DNA of 64,000 nt, from positions 83,028-147,027 of the forward strand of contig NZ_RDQF01000018.1 of assembly GCF_004114425.1 (NCBI RefSeq). The letters are read 5' to 3'. This document shows positions 1 to 7,710 of this stretch, in pieces; the stretch's first letter is position 1; every line of letters begins with the position of its first letter. The DNA comes from Bradyrhizobium vignae (GTDB lineage Bacteria; Pseudomonadota; Alphaproteobacteria; Rhizobiales; Xanthobacteraceae). The notes below the pieces were generated by a model. The model was given only the letters and a program-made list of their open reading frames with translations, was not told where the DNA came from and ran no database searches. The position numbers were made by a program, and so were the translations under genes.

Positions 1-6
1 CCTGTC

Positions 7-1257
7 TTAAGCGCGCACGGCCGCAAGTCCCGGCACCGCGGCGAAACCGGCCTTCGTGGCATAGCCCCGCACGATCGCCTCGCGCTGGGAATAGCTCAGC
101 ACATTGTCGACATTGTCGAAGCCGTCGGGCGCGAGCTGCTCGACGGCGTCGATGACGCCCTCGGGGCCGCCGCGCCGATTGGAGCGGACGATCTCGGCCG
201 TCATCGGCAGGCGCTTCTTCTCGTACTCCAGCAGCGCCTGGCGCGGGTGTTCGGCGCGTACCAGCGCATCCGCAAGGCAGCGCGCGTCAAGGATCGCCTG
301 CGAGGCGCCGTTTGATCCGACCGGATACATCGGATGCGCGGCATCGCCGAGCAGCGTGACTCTGCCCGACGACCAATAGGGCAAGGGATCGCGGTCGCAG
401 GTTGGATACTCGTAGAATTCGGGCGTTGCCGAGATCAGGCTCTTCACGTCAATGTAGGGAACCGAGAAGCGCGCGACATGCGGCATCAGCTCCTCGCGGC
501 GGCCCGGGCGCGACCAGTCCTCCTTGCGCGGTGGCGGGGCATTACCCTCGCCGATCTTCACCAGCACCGCCCAATTGGTCAGCCGGCTTGCCGGGCTCGA
601 TCCTTCCGCGATCGGGTAGATCACCACTTTGGCATTGAGCCCCCCGGCCACGATCATCGACTTGCCGGTGAGGAACAGCGGCCAGTCGCGGGCGCCGCGC
701 CACAGCATCAGCCCATTCCAGCACGGCGGGCCCTCGTTGGGGAACAGCGTCTCGCGGACGCGCGAATGGATGCCGTCGGCGCCTATCAGGATATCGCCAC
801 GCGCGGTGTGGACGTGCGCGCCGGCGCGATCGAAGAAGTAGGCCGTGACGCCGCCCTCGTCCTGCGTGAAAGCACCAAGCCGGCAGCCGGTGTGAATTGC
901 GTTCGCGCCGAGCCGCTCCTCGACCGCGCGATGGATGACGCCCTGAAGCCGGCCGCGGTGGATCGAGAATTGCGGCACGTCGTGACCGGCGTCGATGCCG
1001 CGGGCTTCGCGCCAGACCTCCTGGCCATGGCGGTTGAGATAATAGAGCTGATCGGTGCGGATCGCGACGTCGTCGAGCTTCTGCAACAGTCCGAGCCCGG
1101 CCAGTTCCCGCATGGCATGCGGCAGCGTGTTGATGCCGACGCCGAGTTCGCGAATGGTGTCGGCCTGCTCGTAGATCTCGCAATCCAGGCCGCGCGAGCG
1201 CAACATCAATGCCGTGGTGAGGCCACCGATACCGCCGCCGACGATAATCGCCTTCAT
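7..1257 (-). CDS. FAD-dependent aromatic-ring monooxygenase
   Basis: This is a 416-residue class A flavoprotein monooxygenase of the salicylate/3-hydroxybenzoate hydroxylase type, which uses NAD(P)H and O2 to hydroxylate an aromatic ring in the cytoplasm. The N-terminal dinucleotide-binding motif GGGIGG is at residues 7-12, the DG motif (ADGIHSR) near 160-166, and the second FAD motif GDAAHPM at 304-310. Length is normal for the family and there is no signal peptide. It lies 51 bases downstream of the fused monooxygenase/reductase gene on the same strand, so the two are probably co-transcribed from the promoter with the palindrome near 3700. The substrate is unknown. The context suggests a second hydroxylation in the same aromatic pathway, but that is inference. 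Confidence 0.88.
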   Translation of the reverse strand: MKAIIVGGGIGGLTTALMLRSRGLDCEIYEQADTIRELGVGINTLPHAMRELAGLGLLQKLDDVAIRTDQLYYLNRHGQEVWREARGIDAGHDVPQFSIHRGRLQGVIHRAVEERLGANAIHTGCRLGAFTQDEGGVTAYFFDRAGAHVHTARGDILIGADGIHSRVRETLFPNEGPPCWNGLMLWRGARDWPLFLTGKSMIVAGGLNAKVVIYPIAEGSSPASRLTNWAVLVKIGEGNAPPPRKEDWSRPGRREELMPHVARFSVPYIDVKSLISATPEFYEYPTCDRDPLPYWSSGRVTLLGDAAHPMYPVGSNGASQAILDARCLADALVRAEHPRQALLEYEKKRLPMTAEIVRSNRRGGPEGVIDAVEQLAPDGFDNVDNVLSYSQREAIVRGYATKAGFAAVPGLAAVRA

Positions 1258-1308
1258 CGCCCTAACTCCACTCGAAACACAGGCAATGGGTTAACGTCGC
1301 ACGGGCGG

Positions 1309-3660
1309 TCACTCCGCCGCAAGCGGCTTTGTCGCCTCCGCCTTGAGCTCGGCCCGGGTCTTGGGCTTAGCCTTAATTCTCAGCTCCTCGAGGTCCTGCC
1401 GGTCGCGCACGCTGTTGCGGAAGATCTGATCTTTGCCGGGCAGATATTGCGGGGGGCAGAAAGCGTCGTTTGCCCCATACCAGGCCGCCGCCTTCATGGT
1501 GAAGAAGGGGTCGACCAGGTGCGGACGGCCGAGTGCGACGAGATCCGCCCGGCCGGCGGCCAAGATCGTGTTGGCTTGGTCAGCCGTGGTGATGTTACCG
1601 ACGCACATGGTGGCCACGCGCGCCTCGTTGCGGACCTGGTCCGAAAAGGGCGTCTGGAACATGCGCCCGTAGACGGGCTGCGCATCACGCACGGTCTGAC
1701 CGGTCGAGACGTCGACGAGATCGACACCCGCCTCGGCGAAAGCGCGCGCTACGGCGACGGCGTCGTCGCCGGTGATGCCACCGTCCGCCCAGTCGGTTGC
1801 GGAGATGCGCACCGACATCGGTTTGTGCAAGGGCCACACCGCGCGCAGCGCCTCGAAGACCTCGAGCGGGAAGCGCAGCCGATTTTCGAGCGCGCCGCCA
1901 TACTCGTCCGTACGGGTGTTCGTGAGAGGGGAGATGAAGCTCGCGAGCAGATAGCCGTGGGCGCAGTGCAATTCGAGCATATCGAAGCCGCAGCGCTCGC
2001 CGCGCTCGGCCGCCGCGACGAAAGCGTCTCTCACCGCTTTCATGCCGGCCCGATCGAGCTCACGCGGCACCTGGCTGTCGGGAAAATAAGGTAGCGGTGA
2101 GGCCGAGAAAACTTCCCAGCCGCCCTGCTCCAAGGGACGGTCCATGCCGTCCCACATCAACCTGGTTGCGCCCTTGCGGCCGGCGTGGCCCAGTTGCAGG
2201 CAGATTTTCGCGGCCGAATTGGCGTGGACGAAATCCACGATGCGCCGCCACGCGGCCTCCTGCTCGTCGTTCCACAGGCCGGCGCAGCCGGGGGTGATCC
2301 TGGCGTCGCGGCTGACACAGGTCATCTCGGTGAAGATCAGCCCGGCACCGCCGATCGCGCGCGAGCCGTAATGCACGAGGTGGAAGTCGGTCGGCACACC
2401 CTCCCGCGCCGAATACATGCACATCGGCGACATCACCGCGCGATTGGCGAGCTTCATCTCCCGCAAGCGGAACGGCTGGAACAGCGGCACCATCGGCCGA
2501 TCGGTGTCGACATCGAAGCCGCTGCTGCGTACCTGCCTGGCAAACGACTTGTCGACCTCCGCCACGAAATCCGGCGCGCGGAGCTTCAGATTGTCATATG
2601 TGATCGCCTTCGAGCGCGTCATGACGCCGAAGGCGAACTGCACCGGGTCGAAATTCCAGAAGCGGTCGACGTGCTCGAACCAGACCAGCGAGACGTCGGC
2701 GGCATGCTGCGTCTTCTCGACCTCCTCGCGGCGGCCGTTCTCGTAGATCTGCAGCGCCGCCTCGATGCTGGGCGCCCTCTCCATGGCTTCGGCCAGCGCA
2801 ATCGCATCCTCCATCGCAAGCTTCGTGCCCGAGCCGATCGAGAAATGCGCGCTGGCCTTGGCGTCGCCGAGCAGGACCATGTTGTCCTTGACCCAGCGCT
2901 TGCTGCGGATCATGGGGAAGTTGCGCCACATCGAGCGGTTCGTCAGCAGCTTGTGCCCATTGAGGAACCAGCCGAAGATGTCTGCCATCCGCGCGGCGGA
3001 CTGAGCCTCGTCCAGCCCTGTCAGCCCCGCCCGCTCGAACGTTTCAGGATCGGTCTCGAAGATCCAGGTCGAATGCCCAGCCTCATACTGATAGGCATGG
3101 GCAATGAACGGGCCCCACTCGGTTTCCTGGAAGATGAAGGTGAAGGCATCGAGCGGCCTGGTCGATCCCATCCAGGCGAACTTGTTGGAGCGGACGTCGA
3201 CCTCCGGCTGGAAATGATCGACGTATTTCTCGCGGAAACGGCTGTTGATGCCGTCGGCGATGAGGATGAGATCGGCATCGGCGAAGCGGGATTCATCGCC
3301 GATGTCCACCTCGAACTGCAGCGCGACGCCAAGCTCTCGCGCACGCTCCTGAAGGATCAAAAGCAGCTTGCGTCGCGAGCAGCCGCAAAAGCCGTTGCCG
3401 CCGACCCGGTGCACCGTGCCGCGGAAATGCACGGCGATGTCGTCCCAATAGGCGAATTCCTGGGTGATGCGGCGGTAGCTCGGAAGATCGTGCTTCTCGA
3501 AATTATCGAGCGTCGCATCCGAGAACACCACGCCGAAGCCGAAGGTGTCGTCGGCGCGGTTGCGCTCATACACGGCGACGTCGGCGCTTGGCCGCTGCTT
3601 CTTCAGCAGGATTGCCGCGTAAAGACCCGCAGGTCCGCCACCGATGATCGCGACTTTCAT
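1309..3660 (-). CDS. Bifunctional aryl-CoA monooxygenase/oxidoreductase (2-aminobenzoyl-CoA monooxygenase/reductase or salicylyl-CoA 5-hydroxylase type)
   Basis: This 783-residue protein fuses two flavin domains. The N-terminal part, to about residue 385, is a class A monooxygenase with GGGPAGLYAA near its start and a GDAKASAHF version of the second FAD motif. From about residue 395 it is an old-yellow-enzyme/NADH:flavin oxidoreductase barrel (VPLFQPFRL, LGHAGRKG, DEYGG, LGRPHLVDP). This architecture is known from 2-aminobenzoyl-CoA monooxygenase/reductase, which hydroxylates and then reduces the CoA-activated ring, and the fold is also annotated as salicylyl-CoA 5-hydroxylase. The start at 3660 is preferred over one 69 bases upstream because the longer N-terminus would read through the palindromic operator. 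Neighbouring ligase, hydratase and dehydrogenase genes fit CoA-dependent ring dearomatisation. Whether the substrate is anthranilate or salicylate cannot be told from sequence. Confidence 0.88.
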   Translation of the reverse strand: MKVAIIGGGPAGLYAAILLKKQRPSADVAVYERNRADDTFGFGVVFSDATLDNFEKHDLPSYRRITQEFAYWDDIAVHFRGTVHRVGGNGFCGCSRRKLLLILQERARELGVALQFEVDIGDESRFADADLILIADGINSRFREKYVDHFQPEVDVRSNKFAWMGSTRPLDAFTFIFQETEWGPFIAHAYQYEAGHSTWIFETDPETFERAGLTGLDEAQSAARMADIFGWFLNGHKLLTNRSMWRNFPMIRSKRWVKDNMVLLGDAKASAHFSIGSGTKLAMEDAIALAEAMERAPSIEAALQIYENGRREEVEKTQHAADVSLVWFEHVDRFWNFDPVQFAFGVMTRSKAITYDNLKLRAPDFVAEVDKSFARQVRSSGFDVDTDRPMVPLFQPFRLREMKLANRAVMSPMCMYSAREGVPTDFHLVHYGSRAIGGAGLIFTEMTCVSRDARITPGCAGLWNDEQEAAWRRIVDFVHANSAAKICLQLGHAGRKGATRLMWDGMDRPLEQGGWEVFSASPLPYFPDSQVPRELDRAGMKAVRDAFVAAAERGERCGFDMLELHCAHGYLLASFISPLTNTRTDEYGGALENRLRFPLEVFEALRAVWPLHKPMSVRISATDWADGGITGDDAVAVARAFAEAGVDLVDVSTGQTVRDAQPVYGRMFQTPFSDQVRNEARVATMCVGNITTADQANTILAAGRADLVALGRPHLVDPFFTMKAAAWYGANDAFCPPQYLPGKDQIFRNSVRDRQDLEELRIKAKPKTRAELKAEATKPLAAE

Positions 3661-3693
3661 GGGAGCCTCGCCAATTCGACCGGCCATGAAAAC

Positions 3694-3711
3694 TATTTTA
3701 AGCCTAAAATA
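3694..3711. promoter_or_regulatory. AT-rich palindromic operator, site 1
   Basis: TATTTTAAGCCTAAAATA is an 18-base inverted repeat in which 8 of 9 pairs match. It ends 34 bases upstream of the start of the bifunctional monooxygenase gene. Two related sequences lie in the divergent promoter region at 5436-5453 and 5513-5530. The shape resembles sites bound by MarR-family regulators of aromatic catabolism, but no such regulator gene is in the window, so the factor is unknown. Confidence 0.6.
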
Positions 3712-3761
3712 ATTTCGTGCAAGCCCCATTCCTGGCTTGGCTCAGGATAATAGCGGCCGGC

Positions 3762-4598
3762 TCAGTCGCCCCTGAAGACCGGCCTGACCTTGTTGGCGAA
3801 CGCCTCGAAAGCACGCTCGAAATCCGCCGTAGTCATGCACAGCGCCTGGGCAACGGCCTCCGCTTCGATCGCCTCCTCGACCGACATCGCCCATTCCATG
3901 GCGAGCATCCGCTTGGTCATGGTGTTGGCAAAGGTCGGCCCTTCGGCGATCTGTTTCGCCAGAATTTGCGCCTGGGGCAGCACCTGCTCCGGCGTGACGA
4001 TGCGGCTGAAGAAGCCCCAGCGCTCGCCCTCTTCCGCAGTCATGAACCGGCCGGTGTAGAGCAGTTCGGAGGCGCGGGACTGCCCGATGATGCGCGGCAG
4101 GATCGCACAAGCACCCATGTCGCAGCCGGCCAGCCCCACCTTGTTGAACAGGAACGCCACCTTCGCCCCGCTTGCCGCAAGGCGCATGTCCGATGCCATG
4201 GCGATGATCGCCCCGGCCCCGGCGCAGATGCCCTCGACCGCGGCCACGATCGGCTGCGGGCAGGCCCGCATCGCCTTGACGAGGTCGCCGGTCATCCGCG
4301 TGAAGGCGGTCAGCCCCTTGGTGTCCATCTTCACGAGCGGACCAATGATCTCGAACACGTCGCCGCCGGACGAGAAATTGCCGCCGGCACCGGTGACGAC
4401 GATGGATTTGACCGCGTCGTCGAAAGCGCAGGCACGGAAGAAATCGGTCAATTCCCGGTAGCTTTCGAACGTCAGGGGATTCTTTCGTTCGGGGCGGTTG
4501 AGCGTGACCGTGGCAACGCCGTCGACCACGGCCAGCAGGAAGTGCTGCGGCGAATAGTCTGCAAGCGGCACGGTGACGGGATTGGCGGGTCTGCTCAT
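3762..4598 (-). CDS. Enoyl-CoA hydratase/isomerase family protein
   Basis: This 278-residue crotonase-superfamily protein probably hydrates or rearranges a CoA-bound ring or ring-cleavage intermediate in the cytoplasm. Visible family features are VATVTLNRPERKNPL near residue 30, the oxyanion-hole segment GAGGNFSSGGD near 70-80, and GICAGAGAIIAMASD near 125-140. The start has a strong AGGAG ribosome site. It begins 39 bases after the short-chain dehydrogenase gene, so the two form one minus-strand unit. A 101-base gap carrying the palindrome separates it from the next gene, which may therefore have its own promoter. In 2-aminobenzoyl-CoA degradation such proteins act in beta-oxidation-like ring opening. 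The exact reaction is not readable. Confidence 0.88.
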   Translation of the reverse strand: MSRPANPVTVPLADYSPQHFLLAVVDGVATVTLNRPERKNPLTFESYRELTDFFRACAFDDAVKSIVVTGAGGNFSSGGDVFEIIGPLVKMDTKGLTAFTRMTGDLVKAMRACPQPIVAAVEGICAGAGAIIAMASDMRLAASGAKVAFLFNKVGLAGCDMGACAILPRIIGQSRASELLYTGRFMTAEEGERWGFFSRIVTPEQVLPQAQILAKQIAEGPTFANTMTKRMLAMEWAMSVEEAIEAEAVAQALCMTTADFERAFEAFANKVRPVFRGD

Positions 4599-4637
4599 GC
4601 GATCTCCTTGGCTTCCTTGGTTCGGGCCTTGCGCAGC

Positions 4638-5399
4638 TTAGATTTCACCACCGGCAACCGCGATCGCCTGTCCGGTGATCGCGCCGGCGCCCTCGCCGCA
4701 CAGCCAGAGAACCGCGTCAGCGACCTCCTGAGGCGTGATCAGGCGCCCTTGCGGATTGTGTTTCGCAAGCTCTGCGACGGCCTGCTCGCGGCTACGCCCC
4801 GTCTTCTTCATGATATTCTCGATGCTGCCGGCAACGAGATCGGTGTCGGTGAAGCCGGGACATACCGCATTCACGGTGACGTTGCTTCCAGCCATCTCGA
4901 GGGCAAGGGACCGCACGAACCCGACCACGGCGTGCTTAGCGGCAGCGTATGCGCTGACATAGGCGTAGCCTTTGAGCCCGGCCGTGGACGCAACCGCGAC
5001 AATGCGGCCATAGGGACGATCTTTCATGCCCGGCAGCACAGCCTGGACGGCGTGGACCACGCCCATGAAATTGACATCCATCATGCGCGCAAAAAGGGCG
5101 GTATCCGATTTCGCAAACGGCGCCGATTCAGCGCTGCCCGCATTGGCAATGAGAATGTCGATCGGCTTGCGCGCACTTGCCGCGGCAATGGCGCCTTTCA
5201 GTGACGTTTCGTTCGAGACATCAGCGACAGCCGCAAAGTGCGCGGCACCTGCATTGACCGCCTCTTCGAGAACCGCCGCATTTCGGCCAAGCACGGTCAC
5301 GGTCGCGCCAGCGCCGACCAGAGAAGCAGCTATCGCACGGCCGATGCCGCGACCGCCTCCGGTCACCAGCGCATGCGGCGAATGCGGCAATCCGGACAT
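4638..5399 (-). CDS. Short-chain dehydrogenase/reductase
   Basis: This is a 253-residue classical SDR oxidoreductase. The cofactor motif TGGGRGIGRA is near the N-terminus, the NAG motif is in ILIANAGSA, and the catalytic Ser and YxxxK are in ASTAGLKGYAYVSAYAAAKH. Substitution patterns after the second strand do not settle NAD versus NADP. The start at 5399, with GGGAG upstream, is preferred to the ORF-maximal one 51 bases earlier because the alternative N-terminus extends into the operator region. It is the first gene of the minus-strand branch facing the hydrolase operon, and probably oxidises or reduces an alicyclic hydroxyacyl-CoA intermediate. Confidence 0.88.
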   Translation of the reverse strand: MSGLPHSPHALVTGGGRGIGRAIAASLVGAGATVTVLGRNAAVLEEAVNAGAAHFAAVADVSNETSLKGAIAAASARKPIDILIANAGSAESAPFAKSDTALFARMMDVNFMGVVHAVQAVLPGMKDRPYGRIVAVASTAGLKGYAYVSAYAAAKHAVVGFVRSLALEMAGSNVTVNAVCPGFTDTDLVAGSIENIMKKTGRSREQAVAELAKHNPQGRLITPQEVADAVLWLCGEGAGAITGQAIAVAGGEI

Positions 5400-5435
5400 G
5401 CGCTGGCTCCCTGGGCTGCTGATCGTTCCCCGATA

Positions 5436-5453
5436 TATTTTAACCTTCAAGTT
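5436..5453. promoter_or_regulatory. Palindromic operator, site 2 (promoter of the SDR gene)
   Basis: TATTTTAACCTTCAAGTT matches the perfect site near 3700 at 13 of 18 positions, including all of the left half. It ends 37 bases upstream of the SDR start, a spacing similar to that of site 1 from its gene. Confidence 0.5.
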
Positions 5454-5512
5454 TTTGCAACGAAAGCGCCGATCGACATCGCGAACGCCCGCATGGCGCC
5501 CGGCCCGAAAAT

Positions 5513-5530
5513 TGCTTTAAGTGTAAAATT
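5513..5530. promoter_or_regulatory. Palindromic operator, site 3 (promoter of the hydrolase operon)
   Basis: TGCTTTAAGTGTAAAATT matches site 1 at 13 of 18 positions, with the right half best conserved. It lies about 60 bases before the hydrolase start and 77 bases from site 2. The two sites could therefore be bound together to control both divergent branches. Confidence 0.5.
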
Positions 5531-5590
5531 ATCGCTTCCCATCGCCGGCAAGCCTGTTAGCATCGAAGGGCCCAGCAAAAAGGATGTCGC

Positions 5591-6406
5591 GTGTCGCAGC
5601 CTGTGCCAATGATAACAAAGGACGGACGCTTCGCCTATGAGGCCGCGGGCGATCCGGGCGCGATACCTCTGATCTTCCTGCATGGCATCGGCGGCGCGGC
5701 GCGGGCCTGGCGGCGGCAGCTTGCCAACTTCGGCGACCGCTTCCGCGCGATCGCATGGGATATGCCGGGTTATGGCGGATCGGCGCCGCTCGCCAGCGTC
5801 AGCATCGCTGCCCTGGCGGAAGCACTCCAGCAGTTCATCGAGCAACTCGGCGTCAGCGGGCCTGTTCTGATCGGCCATTCCATCGGCGGCATGATCGTCC
5901 AAAGGTGGCTGGTGCAGTTTCCCAAACTGGCACGCGCGGTCGTGCTGGCGCAGACCAGCCCGGCCTTCGGCAACGCCGACGGCGACTGGCAGAAATCATT
6001 CGTCGCGGCGCGGCTCGGGCCGCTCGAGCGCGGGGAGACGATGAAGTCGCTGGCCCCGTCGCTGGTGAAGGAACTCGTCGGCGACGATCCGGATCCGAAC
6101 TGGATGGAGCTTGCCCGCGAATGCATGGGGAGCGTGCCTGAGGCCAGCTATCGCGCCATGATGCTGGCTCTCATCGGCTTCGATCAGCGCAGCACGCTTG
6201 GGAATATCTCCGTTCCCACCCTGCTGCTGTCCGGCTCAAAGGACAACAACGCGCCTGCGCCGATGATGGCAAAGACGGCGACCTTTATTCCGGGAGCTGA
6301 ATATGTCGAGCTCGCCGGCGTGGGCCATCTCGCCAATCTCGAACGCCCCGGTGCCTTTGACGGCGCTCTCGCCCGGTTTCTGAACTCTCTCGCGACCAAA
6401 GCCTAA
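5591..6406 (+). CDS. Alpha/beta hydrolase
   Basis: This is a 271-residue alpha/beta-hydrolase-fold protein. The oxyanion segment LHGIGG is near residue 29, the nucleophile elbow GHSIGG near 95-100, and the C-terminal catalytic His is in GVGHLAN. The call uses the GTG at 5591, which has AAGGA eight bases upstream; an ATG at 5609 is a shorter alternative. It opens the plus-strand operon that runs without real gaps to 11327. In aromatic-CoA pathways such enzymes act as thioesterases or carbon-carbon hydrolases on ring-cleavage products. Sequence alone does not decide between them. Confidence 0.87.
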   Translation: MSQPVPMITKDGRFAYEAAGDPGAIPLIFLHGIGGAARAWRRQLANFGDRFRAIAWDMPGYGGSAPLASVSIAALAEALQQFIEQLGVSGPVLIGHSIGGMIVQRWLVQFPKLARAVVLAQTSPAFGNADGDWQKSFVAARLGPLERGETMKSLAPSLVKELVGDDPDPNWMELARECMGSVPEASYRAMMLALIGFDQRSTLGNISVPTLLLSGSKDNNAPAPMMAKTATFIPGAEYVELAGVGHLANLERPGAFDGALARFLNSLATKA

Positions 6407-6418
6407 GGTAACTGCGCG

Positions 6419-7708
6419 ATGACCATGCAAGTCAGCAAGACGATCGGCACGACCAACAAGGTTGCGCTGGATGCGCCGATCTTCGATCCTGTCGCGTTCC
6501 GCTTGAGCGACGAGCAGGCCGGCATCGTCACGCGCGCCCGCGAGATCGGCCAGAGCGTGTTCGCTACGCGCGCGGCGGCCTACGATCGCGAGGCGATCTT
6601 CCCGACTGAGAATTATCGCGACCTGCATCGCGTCGGCCTGCTCGGCATTGCCGTCCCCAAGAAGCACGGCGGCCTCGGCGCGAACTATCAGACCTATGCC
6701 TTGGCGGCCGCCGAGATCGGCCGCTATTGCGGTGCGACCGCGCTGACATGGAACATGCACGTCTGTTCGACGCTATGGTCGGGTCCCCTTGCCGACGATC
6801 TCGACATGGACAAAGAGGCGCGCGCCGAGCACGAACGGCGGCGCGCAGTCCACTACAAGCGCATCGTCGAGGATGGCGCAATCTATTCGCAGCCCTTCTC
6901 CGAAGGAGGCGCGGCGGCTGCCGGTGGGGTCGCATTCGGCACGGAAGCAAGGCCGGTCGAAGGCGGCTGGATCATCAACGGCAAGAAGATCTTTGCGTCG
7001 CTCTCGGGTCATGCCGATTATTACGGCGTGCTCTGCACCGAGATTGAGGAAGGCGAGAAGGCTTCGCGCCGCAACACGCTTTACCTTGCGATTCCCGCCA
7101 AGTCGGAAGGTGTTTCCGTCGTCGGCGATTGGGATCCGCTAGGCATGCGCGGCACGGTCTCACGGACGCTTCTGTTCAAGGACGTGTTCGTGCCGGATGA
7201 TTCCGCGCTGATGCCCCGTGGCGTCTATTTCCAGGCCGCGATGCGCTGGCCGCACATGTTCCTGACGCTGTCGCCGACCTATATGGGTCTCGCACAAGCC
7301 GCCTATGACTTCACCGTACGTTACTTGCGCGGCGAGGTTCCGGGCATGCCGCCGGTCAAACGGCGGATGTACCCGACCAAGCAGATCGCGGTCGCGCAGA
7401 TGCAGATCAAGCTGGAGCAGATCAAGACAATCTGGTTTCAGGCAGTGACCGAAGCACGCGCCAATCCGACCAAGGAGCAGGTTCTGCGCGCCTATGCCGC
7501 GCAATATTCGGTGATGGAGGGCGCCAATGAGCTCGCCGCGCTAGCGATCCGCACCTGCGGCGGTCAGGCCATGCTTCGCTCGCTGCCGCTGGAGCGGATC
7601 TATCGCGACAGCCGCTGCGGCTCGCTGATGCTGCCCTGGACCGCCGAGCTCTGCCTCGACCGAATCGGGCGCGAAGCGCTGTACGAGGCCGGCGAAACGG
7701 ACGACTGA
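6419..7708 (+). CDS. Acyl-CoA dehydrogenase family protein
   Basis: This is a 429-residue acyl-CoA dehydrogenase-fold flavoprotein, 12 bases after the hydrolase. Family features are the N-terminal helical part (GLLGIAVPKKHGG), the middle beta domain (GGWIINGKKIFASLSGHADYY, GTVSRTLLFKDVFVP) and the C-terminal helical part (EGANELAALAIRTCGG). The usual catalytic Glu-Gly of medium-chain enzymes, expected in a TyrGluGly-type segment near the end, is not visible; the aligned stretch reads DSRCGSLMLPW. The catalytic base may be elsewhere, as in some subfamilies, or the protein may do a different flavin reaction. It presumably dehydrogenates an alicyclic or dicarboxylic acyl-CoA of the pathway. Confidence 0.87.
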   Translation: MTMQVSKTIGTTNKVALDAPIFDPVAFRLSDEQAGIVTRAREIGQSVFATRAAAYDREAIFPTENYRDLHRVGLLGIAVPKKHGGLGANYQTYALAAAEIGRYCGATALTWNMHVCSTLWSGPLADDLDMDKEARAEHERRRAVHYKRIVEDGAIYSQPFSEGGAAAAGGVAFGTEARPVEGGWIINGKKIFASLSGHADYYGVLCTEIEEGEKASRRNTLYLAIPAKSEGVSVVGDWDPLGMRGTVSRTLLFKDVFVPDDSALMPRGVYFQAAMRWPHMFLTLSPTYMGLAQAAYDFTVRYLRGEVPGMPPVKRRMYPTKQIAVAQMQIKLEQIKTIWFQAVTEARANPTKEQVLRAYAAQYSVMEGANELAALAIRTCGGQAMLRSLPLERIYRDSRCGSLMLPWTAELCLDRIGREALYEAGETDD

Positions 7709-7710
7709 CG

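Noticed and set aside
334..2094. 586-codon open frame
   Set aside because: It is antisense to the two flavin monooxygenase genes.
2185..3750. 521-codon open frame
   Set aside because: It is a shadow of the fused monooxygenase gene.
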